From Metalysinibacillus jejuensis (GTDB taxonomy: Bacteria; Bacillota; Bacilli; Bacillales_A; Planococcaceae): a stretch of 64,000 nucleotides of DNA. Of the stretch, positions 49,196 through 57,898 are shown one piece after another. How positions within the stretch are numbered: the first letter of the stretch is position 1; every line of letters begins with the position of its first letter. Under the pieces are notes generated by a model. That model had not been told where the DNA came from. It searched no databases and saw only the letters and a program-made list of their open reading frames with translations. Position numbers and translations under genes: made by a program. The stretch is taken from assembly GCF_003057615.1 (NCBI RefSeq), contig NZ_QAFW01000005.1, positions 29,536-93,535 on the forward strand, given 5' to 3'.

Positions 49196-49793
49196 TCTGT
49201 TGTAAATCTCGCGCTACACGCTTATTTAATTGACGTTCGGCAAATTTTCCGATGGCCCATAAAATGATAATCGCTAGTAGCGCTAGTACCATTTTTAACG
49301 GGCTTGTCAGTAATGCGCGTAAATCATGCCCTATAAAGCTCATCGAAAAAATCATGACGAACTTTCCGGCAGCAAGCACGATTAAATAATATTTTTTACG
49401 AATATTTGACAGCCCCGCTACGACATTGACAATAACAGAAGGCGTAAATGGTAAACATAACAGCACAAATAAAGGGCTTAAGCCGCGCATATCTACCCAG
49501 CGAATGAGCGATTGCACACGCTCCCCACCGACGATACGTTGCATTTTAGGGTGGCGACCAAAGCGGCGCACGAGTAAAAATACAAGATACGAACCGAGTA
49601 CTGTGCCTAGCCACGATAATAAAAAGCCAAAGCCTAAGCCAAAAGCACTCGCATTTGCGACGACAAAAACGACGAGCGGTAAAAATGGCAAGAAAGCTTC
49701 AATCATCGGAAACAAGATGCCGACTAAGGGACCGAGTTGTTTATATTGCTCCGTTAAGTGTTCTACATTGTCGATGGTAAACCATTCATTCAT
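49176..49793 (-). CDS. TVP38/TMEM64 (VTT/DedA-like) membrane protein
   Basis: The 205-residue integral membrane protein has the family core FPMIEAFLPFLPLVVFVVANA, GTVLGSYLVFLLVRRFGR, and LPFTPSVIVNVVAGLSNI, with about five helices. VTT proteins are linked to lipid scrambling or transport; the role here is unproven. The start is ATG 49793 (MNEWFTIDN), 8 nt after AGGTGAG. A homologue, YhjE, is near addBA in B. subtilis. Confidence 0.9.
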   Translation of the reverse strand: MNEWFTIDNVEHLTEQYKQLGPLVGILFPMIEAFLPFLPLVVFVVANASAFGLGFGFLLSWLGTVLGSYLVFLLVRRFGRHPKMQRIVGGERVQSLIRWVDMRGLSPLFVLLCLPFTPSVIVNVVAGLSNIRKKYYLIVLAAGKFVMIFSMSFIGHDLRALLTSPLKMVLALLAIIILWAIGKFAERQLNKRVARDLQQTDSSEK

Positions 49794-49902
49794 CGTTCTC
49801 TCACCTGATTTCTCTCTCAATTTGCACCGCACATTGCATAACATGCGGTTATTCTATATAATCTGAAAATACTAACTATTGCTAGAAAGTGAGCTGACAT
49901 AA

Positions 49903-50604
49903 TTGACAACGACTGCATCCGATGATTCATTTCTTCAAGGCATTAAAGATTGCCTTCCTACTTTATTTGGCTATATTAGTATTGGTTTAGCCTTTGGCGT
50001 AGTAGGTGTAGCCTCTCATTTAAGTGTACTCGAAATCGCCTTATTATCGATACTCGTATATGCGGGCTCTGCACAATTTATTTTTTGCGCCTTAATTTTA
50101 ACCGGGAGCCCAGCTTCGGCTATTATCCTTACAATTTTTATCGTAAACTTACGCCATTTATTAATGAGTTTATCACTTGCGCCGTTTTTTACGAAGTATA
50201 GCGTCCTACGAAATATTGGCTTTGGCACGCTATTAACAGACGAAACATTTGGTGTGGCAATGACAAAATCTATGCAAAATGGCAAGCTATATGGCAAATG
50301 GATGGACGGCTTAAATATTACCGCCTATACGTTTTGGATTGCCTCTTGTACAATTGGCGCTTTTTTAGGGCAATGGGTTGCACATCCCGAGAAATGGGGT
50401 TTAGATTTTGCTTTAGTAGCGATGTTTATCGCGCTGCTCGTTTTGCAACTCCAAGCGGTCGGCAAATCGAAAGTAATGCACTACTGTAAGCTTATCGTTT
50501 ATATGGGGCTCTTTATGTACGGGCTGTCATTTATCATGGCATCGCACGTCGCAGTATTAGTCGCTACGGTAGTCGTTGCAACGATTGGGGTGTTAACTGA
50601 ATGA
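49903..50604 (+). CDS. azlC: AzlC-type branched-chain amino acid exporter, large subunit
   Basis: The 233-residue membrane protein has the AzlC pattern LPTLFGYISIGLAFGVV, YAGSAQFIFCALIL, and NLRHLLMSLSLAPFF. With AzlD it exports branched-chain amino acids or related compounds. The start is TTG 49903 after GTGAG. AzlD overlaps its stop by 4 nt (ATGA), so they are translated together. Confidence 0.95.
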   Translation: MTTTASDDSFLQGIKDCLPTLFGYISIGLAFGVVGVASHLSVLEIALLSILVYAGSAQFIFCALILTGSPASAIILTIFIVNLRHLLMSLSLAPFFTKYSVLRNIGFGTLLTDETFGVAMTKSMQNGKLYGKWMDGLNITAYTFWIASCTIGAFLGQWVAHPEKWGLDFALVAMFIALLVLQLQAVGKSKVMHYCKLIVYMGLFMYGLSFIMASHVAVLVATVVVATIGVLTE

Positions 50605-50924
50605 CAATTTCTACTGAAATGTTATGGCTTATTATAGGATGTGCGATCGTCACGTGGTTACCGCGCATTCTTCCTTTTATTTTTGTGCGTGCGCTCACTT
50701 TGCCAGATGTCGTCTTGCGCTGGCTCGGCTATATCCCTGTTTGTATTTTGAGCGCACTCGTCTTCGAAAGCTTACTAGATACGAGCGGTCCTATCGTATC
50801 GTTTCATTGGTCAAAAGTGCTAACCTTCGTGCCAACGCTCGCTGTTGCACTCCTAACGAAAAGCTTATCGCTCACAGTCATTACAGGTGTTGTAGTAATG
50901 GCGCTGGTGCGCTTTATGTTATAA
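50601..50924 (+). CDS. azlD: AzlD-type transporter small subunit
   Basis: The 107-residue partner of AzlC has three to four helices. It shows the family segments IVTWLPRILPFIFVRAL and LRWLGYIPVCILSALVFESLL. The start overlaps the azlC stop. A terminator follows at once. Confidence 0.94.
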   Translation: MTISTEMLWLIIGCAIVTWLPRILPFIFVRALTLPDVVLRWLGYIPVCILSALVFESLLDTSGPIVSFHWSKVLTFVPTLAVALLTKSLSLTVITGVVVMALVRFML

Positions 50925-50970
50925 AAAAACCTCAAGTAAAGTAGCATACACTACTTGCTTGAGGTTTTTT
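50923..50970. terminator. Bidirectional terminator, azlD/minJ
   Basis: AAAAAACCTCAAG and CTTGAGGTTTTTT enclose a further AAAGTAG/CTACTT stem between converging genes. Confidence 0.92.
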
Positions 50971-52132
50971 AGCGTCGACGTCCGTGTGGATCTGCCGCCA
51001 GAATCCCGATGCGATAATGATCTTCCGCAAAAATGGCTTGTTGCGTTTGCCGTACTTCTTGTCGGTAGTCCATCACTTCTAATTTACAGTAAGCTGCGTT
51101 AATTTGAAGCGCTTCGTACAATTCATCTTCATTCGTTACAGGTTGACCGTTCACTTTAACGATGCATTCCCCTAACTGTAAGCCCATGCGCTCTGCTGGC
51201 GAATCAGGTAGCACAGCTGCAATCATAATACCTTTAGCACTCGGCGCTACCGCATAACTATCCGCGCGCTCTCGCCATACGAAGACAATGCTTAATGCCA
51301 TACGTAACACTACGCCGATACCGATAACAACATAAAACATAGCCGGCACATAATAGACGATAACTGCGCTCGCTACTAATAGCACACCTAACGTAACGAC
51401 CGCTTTACCATAGCCATTAAATACGTCCGTTGGCATACGTCTACGCGATGTCATTGCCGTACCGATAACGAGTGGCACGAGTACAATCGAAAAATCACTC
51501 GCACCTAACGTAAACTGCGGCCAGTAAGGTAATACCGCTTGCAACGGTCCACTCGGCACGACGATAGCGATAGGCAGTAGCCATATTTTACGTAGACGGT
51601 AAACGATGGCATGCAAGCCGCGCTTCGTCTTTTGCAACACTGGTGTTAAGCCATGTGCATACGTTTTACGAATTAACGTACCTTCAATGATGAGTGCTAA
51701 ACCTGTCACTAAGACGATAGGCACGAGCGCACCTGTAATGACGCCGTCCCCTAAATACGTCGGCCATTGTTGCCAGTTAACGAGCGCCATACTACCGAGA
51801 GCAAGCGCTACCGTATACATAGGCGATAAGCTCGCTACGACGAATGTTAAGCTAAGTACGAACGTGGCGAACGTCACATATAATAAAAACGTAGTAGGTA
51901 CGACTAAACCTGCACCGACTGTAATAAACGATACAATGAGCGCATAGCCGAGGCTTTCTTTAATGGCGCTTTTTACTTCTGTGGCACCGTGCTGGATGCG
52001 AATATGAAAGTGTGAACGCTCGCGTTTCACACGGCGATACCCTAACAGCACAGCGAGTAGCAAGGTAGTATACACAACGGGATTAATGATAAAGCGACCG
52101 AGCGCAGTCGCCAGCATTTCGAGATAAGCCAT
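50969..52132 (-). CDS. minJ: MinJ-like PDZ membrane protein
   Basis: The 387-residue protein has about eight membrane helices and a C-terminal PDZ domain (about 295-360: GIMIAAVLPDSPAERMGLQ, then GECIVKVNGQPV). This build, and a place near ftsEX and uvrBA, match B. subtilis MinJ, which links DivIVA to MinD at the division site. I chose ATG 52132, about 12 nt after GGAGG; the GTG at 52144 is too close to that site. It might instead be a generic PDZ membrane protein. Confidence 0.78.
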   Translation of the reverse strand: MAYLEMLATALGRFIINPVVYTTLLLAVLLGYRRVKRERSHFHIRIQHGATEVKSAIKESLGYALIVSFITVGAGLVVPTTFLLYVTFATFVLSLTFVVASLSPMYTVALALGSMALVNWQQWPTYLGDGVITGALVPIVLVTGLALIIEGTLIRKTYAHGLTPVLQKTKRGLHAIVYRLRKIWLLPIAIVVPSGPLQAVLPYWPQFTLGASDFSIVLVPLVIGTAMTSRRRMPTDVFNGYGKAVVTLGVLLVASAVIVYYVPAMFYVVIGIGVVLRMALSIVFVWRERADSYAVAPSAKGIMIAAVLPDSPAERMGLQLGECIVKVNGQPVTNEDELYEALQINAAYCKLEVMDYRQEVRQTQQAIFAEDHYRIGILAADPHGRRR

Positions 52133-52259
52133 ACGTGTTAGCACGCCTCCTTCGTATCACAAAATTTTGTCATATCTCATTGTACCAAAAAAGCATGGTC
52201 TCGCACTACCTACGAAAGAAACGCAGCGCTAAAAAAAGCGACGAGCCATTGGCCGCCGC

Positions 52260-52841
52260 TTAATTAATTCCTTCTACATAAGTTTCTAATAAATCTTCGT
52301 TCATCGGTCCGATAATCGAATGTTCGATTTGCCCGTCAGTATTTAAAATAAAAGTAGAAGGTATCGTAATGACTTGATACGTTTTTGCTAAACTGCCGTC
52401 TTCATCCATCGGTACAGGGAACGTAATGCCGTAGCTTTGTAAAAACTTTTCGACAAGGCGGTCGCCCTTTTCTTCACTCGTTAAGTTAACAGCTAAAATT
52501 TCGAAATTTTGTTCTTTCGCTTTTTTCTCATAATACTTTTGCATATGTGGCATCTCCGCTTTACAAGGTGGGCACCAAGAAGCCCAAAAATTTAAAATAA
52601 CTTTTTTGCCTTTATAATCACTTAACGTTACTTCTTCGCCATCGACTGTCGTTAATGTAAAGTCAGGCGGTGTATCCCCTTTTCGTAAACCTGTTTGTTT
52701 ATAATTAAGGTCCATCGCTTTACCGAGCAAAGATTCGTTAATTTCTAGCTCACGGTCTTTTGCCATTTGTTGCTTCGTATAGGTAGCTACCGCAATGACG
52801 AGCAACGCGACAATAAGCAACATGCCGATATTTTTTTTCAT
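52260..52841 (-). CDS. Membrane-anchored thioredoxin-like protein (TlpA/ResA type)
   Basis: The 193-residue protein has an N-terminal membrane anchor (residues 4-20) and a TlpA fold: PPDFTLTTVDGEEVTLSDYKG, the active site FWASWCPPCKAEMP, and cis-Pro ITIPSTFILN. Such proteins reduce disulfides outside the membrane, for example in cytochrome c maturation. ATG 52841 lies 1 nt from the stop of the upstream membrane-protein gene, so they are coupled. Its reductant is unknown. Confidence 0.92.
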   Translation of the reverse strand: MKKNIGMLLIVALLVIAVATYTKQQMAKDRELEINESLLGKAMDLNYKQTGLRKGDTPPDFTLTTVDGEEVTLSDYKGKKVILNFWASWCPPCKAEMPHMQKYYEKKAKEQNFEILAVNLTSEEKGDRLVEKFLQSYGITFPVPMDEDGSLAKTYQVITIPSTFILNTDGQIEHSIIGPMNEDLLETYVEGIN

Positions 52842-52842
52842 A

Positions 52843-53439
52843 TTACTTCAACTCCTTTTGCCATTTCACTACAGCAAGTGTTGCCACAATGGTCAACAAC
52901 CAACTCAGCTGCTGTGTGAGCGCTACGGGCTGCAATAGCGCTATTATAAAATGAAGCCCCATAAATCCTTGTAATGTAGCAATCGTTGGCTTACGTACGA
53001 CCATGAGTAACGCGATGCTACTTATAAATAGCGTTGTTAGCTCAATCCACTGCGCATTATCATTTACTAACACCATTATAATTTGATAGCCGCTCTGCGT
53101 TAAAGCGATTGCCCACGCACTTGCCGCAAAAGAAAACGTCGCACGCTTACGATACGCCTGCACGAATACCGCTAAGCTTGCGAGCACGACACCTAGCTTG
53201 CCCCCATTAAAATATAAAATCGTCAGCGGTTGCTGAAGCACCATCTTAAAATCGGTCAAAATGACACTAAACTTCCATACTAAAATAAAGGTCAGCACAA
53301 AATCGCTATACTGTGCACTCGCTGTTTTAGAAAATTGGCTACGTAAAATAATGCCCGTCAATATAAACGTCAACACTAACGCTAACCACGGTGAGGGGAA
53401 ACTCATTTTACCGATACTATAAATTGCTGTAATGTTCAT
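52843..53439 (-). CDS. Unrecognised Cys-free polytopic membrane protein coupled to the TlpA-like gene
   Basis: I do not recognise this 198-residue protein. It has about six hydrophobic helices, no Cys residue, and a first helix (SFPSPWLALVLTFILTGIIL) loosely reminiscent of Lgt-type proteins. Lacking Cys, it cannot be a CcdA-like electron donor. I chose ATG 53439, 8 nt after AAAGGGG, over 53478. The TlpA-like gene follows immediately, so the two probably work together. Confidence 0.75.
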   Translation of the reverse strand: MNITAIYSIGKMSFPSPWLALVLTFILTGIILRSQFSKTASAQYSDFVLTFILVWKFSVILTDFKMVLQQPLTILYFNGGKLGVVLASLAVFVQAYRKRATFSFAASAWAIALTQSGYQIIMVLVNDNAQWIELTTLFISSIALLMVVRKPTIATLQGFMGLHFIIALLQPVALTQQLSWLLTIVATLAVVKWQKELK

Positions 53440-53533
53440 GCCCGCGCCCCTTTCAATCGTTATTACCATAGCATACAATTTTTTAACGTTACATTAAGTT
53501 GCTCAAAAATAGCGATCCTGCTACTAAAGCGCA

Positions 53534-53580
53534 TAAAAAAACAGATGACGAAAAAATAACTCATTTTTCGTCACCTGTTA
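53534..53580 (-). terminator. Terminator after the M23 hydrolase gene
   Basis: AACAGGTGACGAAAAA and TTTTTCGTCATCTGTT form a long stem with TTTTT following on the minus strand. Confidence 0.9.
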
Positions 53581-53588
53581 GTTTGTGC

Positions 53589-54878
53589 TTAAAAAGGAAT
53601 ATAGTACATCGGATTAATATTGTTAGCACGTTGACCTTGCCACGTTCCTGTATGCAACTCAAAGTGTAAGTGTGGCCCTGTAGAGCGCCCTGTCGAACCG
53701 ATGCTACCAATTTGTTGTCCTTTTGTTACCGTTTGTCCTTGCGACACGCTAAAGCCGCTTAAATGCGCGTAAACTGTCGTATAAATTTGCCCTTCAATCG
53801 AGTGCGTTACCATAATTAAGTTGCCGTACGTGCTCAGTGGTGCCGCATGAGAAACGACACCGTCTGCTGCTGCAACAACAGGCGCGCCGTAAGGGCTACC
53901 AATATCTAAGCCGTAATGGTATTCATTACCTTCACCGATATTACGCCAACCATGCCCTGAAGTAATAGGACCTGATGACGGGCGTGTCCACGTACCTGCT
54001 GATGTAGAAGGTAGCGGTGCAGTCGGCGCACTCGCACCTGGTGATGGTGCACTTTGTGCCGCTGCTTGAGCCGCTTGTTGTCGTGCAATTTCAGCGATGC
54101 GCTCTTGCTCCGCAACAATTTTGCTTTGTAAGGCTTCACTTAAGTTTACCGCTTCATCATGTGCAACTTCGAGTTGTTGACGCTCTTTTTTCAGCTTAGC
54201 TTCGGCTTCTTCTAATGAAGCAATTTGGCGGTCTTGCTCTGCCTTTTGCTCGGCTAATTTTGCTTTAACGCTTTCCGCTTCTGCTTTTTTCGCTTCAAGC
54301 GCCGCTTTACGTTGTTCCATCTCTGCTTTTTCGGCTTCTAAACGCTCACGGTCTGCTTCTTGTTCTTCGATAATTTTACGGTCGGCATCGATGAGCGTAT
54401 TAACGGCCGTAAAGCGATCAATAAAGTCTGTAAAACTACTTGAGCTAAGCAGCACATCAATATACGTTACTTTGCCACGCGCTTGAACTGCACGCGCACG
54501 GTCGGCTAACAATAAGTTACGCTCTTCGATTTTACGCTCAAGCTCTGCAATTGACGCTGCTAATGTGTCAATCTCTTGATTCATTACAACGATTTCATTC
54601 GCTAATGTCGCAAGCTTTTCGTTCGTTTCGGCAATTTCTACCGTTAACGCCTGCACTTTTTCTACCGCAACGCGTTGCTTCTCAATATTGGCTTGCAACG
54701 CTTTATTTTTATTTTGAATCGTCGCATCAAGCGAGTTCTTTTTTTGCTCGACTTGTTGCTGTTCATTTTTTAAATCGTTTAAGTTTGCTGCACTTGCCAT
54801 CGGTGCTTGTGCCATGATAAGTAATGCCGCACTAGCTGTCACAAGTCGCCAACTTTTTGTCCATCGTTTCTTTGTCAC
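53589..54878 (-). CDS. Secreted coiled-coil M23 peptidoglycan endopeptidase
   Basis: The 429-residue protein has a signal peptide (about 1-30, ending ASA), a long charged coiled coil (about 32-255, rich in Lys, Glu, Ala and Gln), a short Pro/Ser linker, and a C-terminal LytM domain. The zinc motifs HYGLDIGSPYG and GPHLHFELHTG are intact. Such EnvC/PcsB-like proteins are switched on by FtsX. The gene lies 22 nt after ftsX on the same strand, so it is the likely FtsEX-controlled wall hydrolase. The start is GTG 54878 after AGGGG. Confidence 0.92.
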   Translation of the reverse strand: MTKKRWTKSWRLVTASAALLIMAQAPMASAANLNDLKNEQQQVEQKKNSLDATIQNKNKALQANIEKQRVAVEKVQALTVEIAETNEKLATLANEIVVMNQEIDTLAASIAELERKIEERNLLLADRARAVQARGKVTYIDVLLSSSSFTDFIDRFTAVNTLIDADRKIIEEQEADRERLEAEKAEMEQRKAALEAKKAEAESVKAKLAEQKAEQDRQIASLEEAEAKLKKERQQLEVAHDEAVNLSEALQSKIVAEQERIAEIARQQAAQAAAQSAPSPGASAPTAPLPSTSAGTWTRPSSGPITSGHGWRNIGEGNEYHYGLDIGSPYGAPVVAAADGVVSHAAPLSTYGNLIMVTHSIEGQIYTTVYAHLSGFSVSQGQTVTKGQQIGSIGSTGRSTGPHLHFELHTGTWQGQRANNINPMYYIPF

Positions 54879-54899
54879 TTGCTAAACGCCCCTATCCTG

Positions 54900-55784
54900 T
54901 TAAATCTTTAAAAACTTACGCATTGATATAAAGCTACCGAACATACCAATAATTACGCCTAGCGCAATTAATAGCGCAGACACTTGGTAAATTAATGGTG
55001 AGAAGCTTTGTAATTGCAATAGCTCCCCTTTTAAATTTGGTGAAATAGACTTATGCACATTGTAGTAAAGTACTGCTACTACGGTTACAGGAATAACAGA
55101 GCCAAGTAGACCTAACCATGCACCTTCTAGTAAAAACGGAATACGTACGAAGCTGTTCGTCGCTCCTACTAATTTCATAATTTCGATTTCGTCACGACGT
55201 GCAAAAATCGTCGTACGAATCGTGTTAAAGATTAAAAATACAGCCGTTAGCAACAAGCCAATAATTAATACGAGACCTGCATTACGGCTCGTATTTAACA
55301 CTTTAAATAACTTTTCGACTTTGCCTTTGCCGTAGTTAACTTCCGCTGTATATTCAAATTTATCAATTTTCTTTGCGACATTTGCCGTTTCTTGCGGGTT
55401 GATCGCTTTGACATAAATCGCATTACGGAGCGGGTTGCTTTGCTCATGTAAAACAAAATCATCGCCGTAATCTTTTATGACTTTTTTCAGTTCTTCGTCA
55501 CGCGAAGAATATTTGACGTCTGTAATATCTGGCAACTTTTTAATTTTTGCTAGCAGTTCCCTTTCTTCTTTAGAACCTGCTAAGTCATCAATTAAAATTT
55601 TAATTTCGACATCATTTTCAATATCATCGGCTAACTTGTTTAAGTTGGTCATAATCAAAGCAAAAACCCCGACTAAAATGAGGGTTACCGTCACCGTGCC
55701 GATCGAGGCAAAGGTCATCCACCCGTTTCGACCGAGCGACTTAAAGCTTTCGCGGAAGTGACGGCTTAGCGTTCTACCTTTCAT
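54900..55784 (-). CDS. ftsX: Cell division protein FtsX
   Basis: The 294-residue permease-like protein has an N-terminal cytosolic start (MKGRTLSRHFRESFKSLGRNG), helix 1, a large extracellular domain (about 50-165), and three further helices. With FtsE it passes ATP-driven conformational change to extracellular hydrolases. ATG 55784 has GGAGGTG 9 nt upstream and overlaps the ftsE stop by 11 nt. The open frame extends to 55982 but that part lies within ftsE. Confidence 0.95.
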   Translation of the reverse strand: MKGRTLSRHFRESFKSLGRNGWMTFASIGTVTVTLILVGVFALIMTNLNKLADDIENDVEIKILIDDLAGSKEERELLAKIKKLPDITDVKYSSRDEELKKVIKDYGDDFVLHEQSNPLRNAIYVKAINPQETANVAKKIDKFEYTAEVNYGKGKVEKLFKVLNTSRNAGLVLIIGLLLTAVFLIFNTIRTTIFARRDEIEIMKLVGATNSFVRIPFLLEGAWLGLLGSVIPVTVVAVLYYNVHKSISPNLKGELLQLQSFSPLIYQVSALLIALGVIIGMFGSFISMRKFLKI

Positions 55785-56460
55785 AGCCGTATTCACCTCC
55801 AGCTTCGTCGCGCACAATAATACCGCCCTCAATTGCAATAACGCGGCGGCGTGCGGTGTTAACGATTTCTTTATTATGGGTAGCCATGACAATCGTTGTA
55901 CCTTGCGCATTGATTTTTTCAAATAAATGCATAATATCCCATGATGTATCAGGGTCAAGGTTACCTGTTGGCTCATCGGCAATTACGAGTTGCGGCGTGT
56001 TAATAATCGAACGTGCAATCGATACACGTTGCTGCTCACCGCCTGATAATTCGTGCGGGAACATGCGCGCTTTATGCGACAGCCCTACGAGTTCTAGCAC
56101 TTCCATTACGCGCTTACGAATTTTCGTAGGCTCTTCCTCTGTTACTTCTAACGCAAACGCGATATTTTCGTAAGCGGTTAAACGTGGCAATAGTTTAAAG
56201 TCTTGGAACACTACGCCAACATTGCGTCGAAATTGTGGCACTTGACGATTTTTTAATGTTGATAAATCGATACCATTAACAATAACGCTACCTGTTGTAG
56301 CTTTTTCTTCACGGTACATTAACTTAATAAACGTTGATTTCCCTGCACCACTCGGACCGACAACATATACAAATTCGCCGGGCTTAATATGAACAGAAAT
56401 GCCATTTACCGCAACGACGCCATTTGAATACTTCTTCGTTACATTTTTCATTTGTATCAT
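55774..56460 (-). CDS. ftsE: Cell division ATP-binding protein FtsE
   Basis: The 228-residue ABC ATPase has Walker A GPSGAGKSTFIK, signature LSGGEQQRVSIARS, and Walker B LVIADEPTGNLDPD. Its pairing with ftsX by overlapping genes identifies it as FtsE. ATG 56460 follows AAGGAG. About 240 nt without a gene lie upstream and should hold the promoter of ftsE-ftsX-M23. Confidence 0.97.
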   Translation of the reverse strand: MIQMKNVTKKYSNGVVAVNGISVHIKPGEFVYVVGPSGAGKSTFIKLMYREEKATTGSVIVNGIDLSTLKNRQVPQFRRNVGVVFQDFKLLPRLTAYENIAFALEVTEEEPTKIRKRVMEVLELVGLSHKARMFPHELSGGEQQRVSIARSIINTPQLVIADEPTGNLDPDTSWDIMHLFEKINAQGTTIVMATHNKEIVNTARRRVIAIEGGIIVRDEAGGEYGYER

Positions 56461-56644
56461 TATGTCTGTACTCCTTCAGTTCTTTTAAATTCTTATAGTA
56501 TTATATCATTCCTACTATTCTCTGCTATTACAATTAGATTTCATTATATTTCGTTGTTGCAACGTTTGTATTGTAGTATATAAGCGTTTTGCTATCTTTG
56601 CCATAAAAACATCCTAAAAGTACCAAAATTGATTTTTGCATAGC

Positions 56645-56680
56645 AAAACGCACCACCTTCTTTTACGAGGGTGATGCGTT
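56645..56680 (-). terminator. Terminator after the DUF4097 gene
   Basis: ACGCATCACC and GGTGGTGCGT pair around a 12-nt loop and are followed by TTTTG on the minus strand. Confidence 0.78.
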
Positions 56681-56698
56681 AGTAATGAGAGCGTGCTA

Positions 56699-57835
56699 TT
56701 ATTCTGTATCGACGATTGTCGTATAGCGCACTAAAATCGTGCCTGTTTTTGACGTACCTTCGATAAATAATTTATGTGCATTCTCTACATGTTTTGTAAA
56801 GTGCAATGTTTTAGAAAACAGCTGATCTTGTGAAGCAACTTGGTCAACGTCAGCTAAATTAACATCTAACTTGCCCATATTTGTTGCTAATTTACCACTT
56901 AATGCGACATGGCTCGGCACGTAAACTTCCACCGTACCTGCTACCGTTTCCGCTTCGACTTTGCGCGCATTTTTAGCATACGTTGTCACGGCGATTGCAC
57001 CGTTAATTGACTTCGCTTCGACTTCCTCTACCGCGCCGTCAATGTAAATGCGACCGTTCAGCGTTTCAGCTTCAATTTCTTTACCGCGTACGTCGCGTAG
57101 CTCAATCGCACCATTTGACGTTTTAATCTCCGCATCCGCAAAACGTACATCATGTGCTTTAACAGCGCCGTTTAATGATTTCACGCGCAATTTGCCCGCT
57201 TCTACATCATGTAAGCTCACACCACCGTTAACGAAACGCAGTTTTAATTCGTCGTATTTTTTACGTGGTAAATAAAGCGTTACTTCGATTTGCGACCATT
57301 TCGCGTCTGTAATAATACGCAGCGATTGCTGTTGTGTATCCACCACATAATTGGATAAGAAACGTTGCTTTGTCGTCTCCACATCATTATCTAATGGCGT
57401 GCGCACATTCGTTACGATGCGAATGTCATTCAGCTCTGCTGGCTCAATTGTTAAGCTACCGTTCGGTAAATCGACATACACTTGACGCACGTCGTCACCG
57501 TCGAATGTTTTAACATCTTGGAAACTCACTTTTTCACCGAGTGGGAACGGTGTCGACATATCCATATCTTTAACTTTATCCACAGTTTTATTAAATAAGT
57601 CCATAAACACCGAACCGATTTGTGTCATATCTTTGCGGAATGTTTTTAAATCTTCTTCAAAGATGCGCTCAAAAGTTGGTTCTTCTTTCGTTTTGCTTTG
57701 TTTAGCTTGTTTGTCAGCAGCGGGTGTTTGCTCCGCCGTTGTTTTTTCTAGTGCTTCTAATAACGTGATTGCTTCCTCCACCGCTAACTTACCCTCAGAT
57801 ACCATTTGTAAAATACGTTCTTTTTCAGTTTGCAT
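56699..57835 (-). CDS. DUF4097 beta-strand-repeat protein (YvlB-like)
   Basis: The 378-residue protein has an N-terminal SHOCT-like helical hairpin (ERILQMVSEGKLAVEEAITLLEAL), a charged linker, and a DUF4097 domain from about 120: repeated coils such as LRFVNGGVSLHDV, KTSNGAIELRDVRG and AETLNGRIYIDGAV. YvlB of B. subtilis has this design. The function is unknown; related proteins have been linked to envelope stress. ATG 57835 follows GAGGAGG. It lies 63 nt after uvrA. Confidence 0.88.
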   Translation of the reverse strand: MQTEKERILQMVSEGKLAVEEAITLLEALEKTTAEQTPAADKQAKQSKTKEEPTFERIFEEDLKTFRKDMTQIGSVFMDLFNKTVDKVKDMDMSTPFPLGEKVSFQDVKTFDGDDVRQVYVDLPNGSLTIEPAELNDIRIVTNVRTPLDNDVETTKQRFLSNYVVDTQQQSLRIITDAKWSQIEVTLYLPRKKYDELKLRFVNGGVSLHDVEAGKLRVKSLNGAVKAHDVRFADAEIKTSNGAIELRDVRGKEIEAETLNGRIYIDGAVEEVEAKSINGAIAVTTYAKNARKVEAETVAGTVEVYVPSHVALSGKLATNMGKLDVNLADVDQVASQDQLFSKTLHFTKHVENAHKLFIEGTSKTGTILVRYTTIVDTE

Positions 57836-57898
57836 ACTATAAAGCCTCCTCACGATTTGTCTATTACTATTTACGTTACTGCAGGAAAAAAGTTTCAC

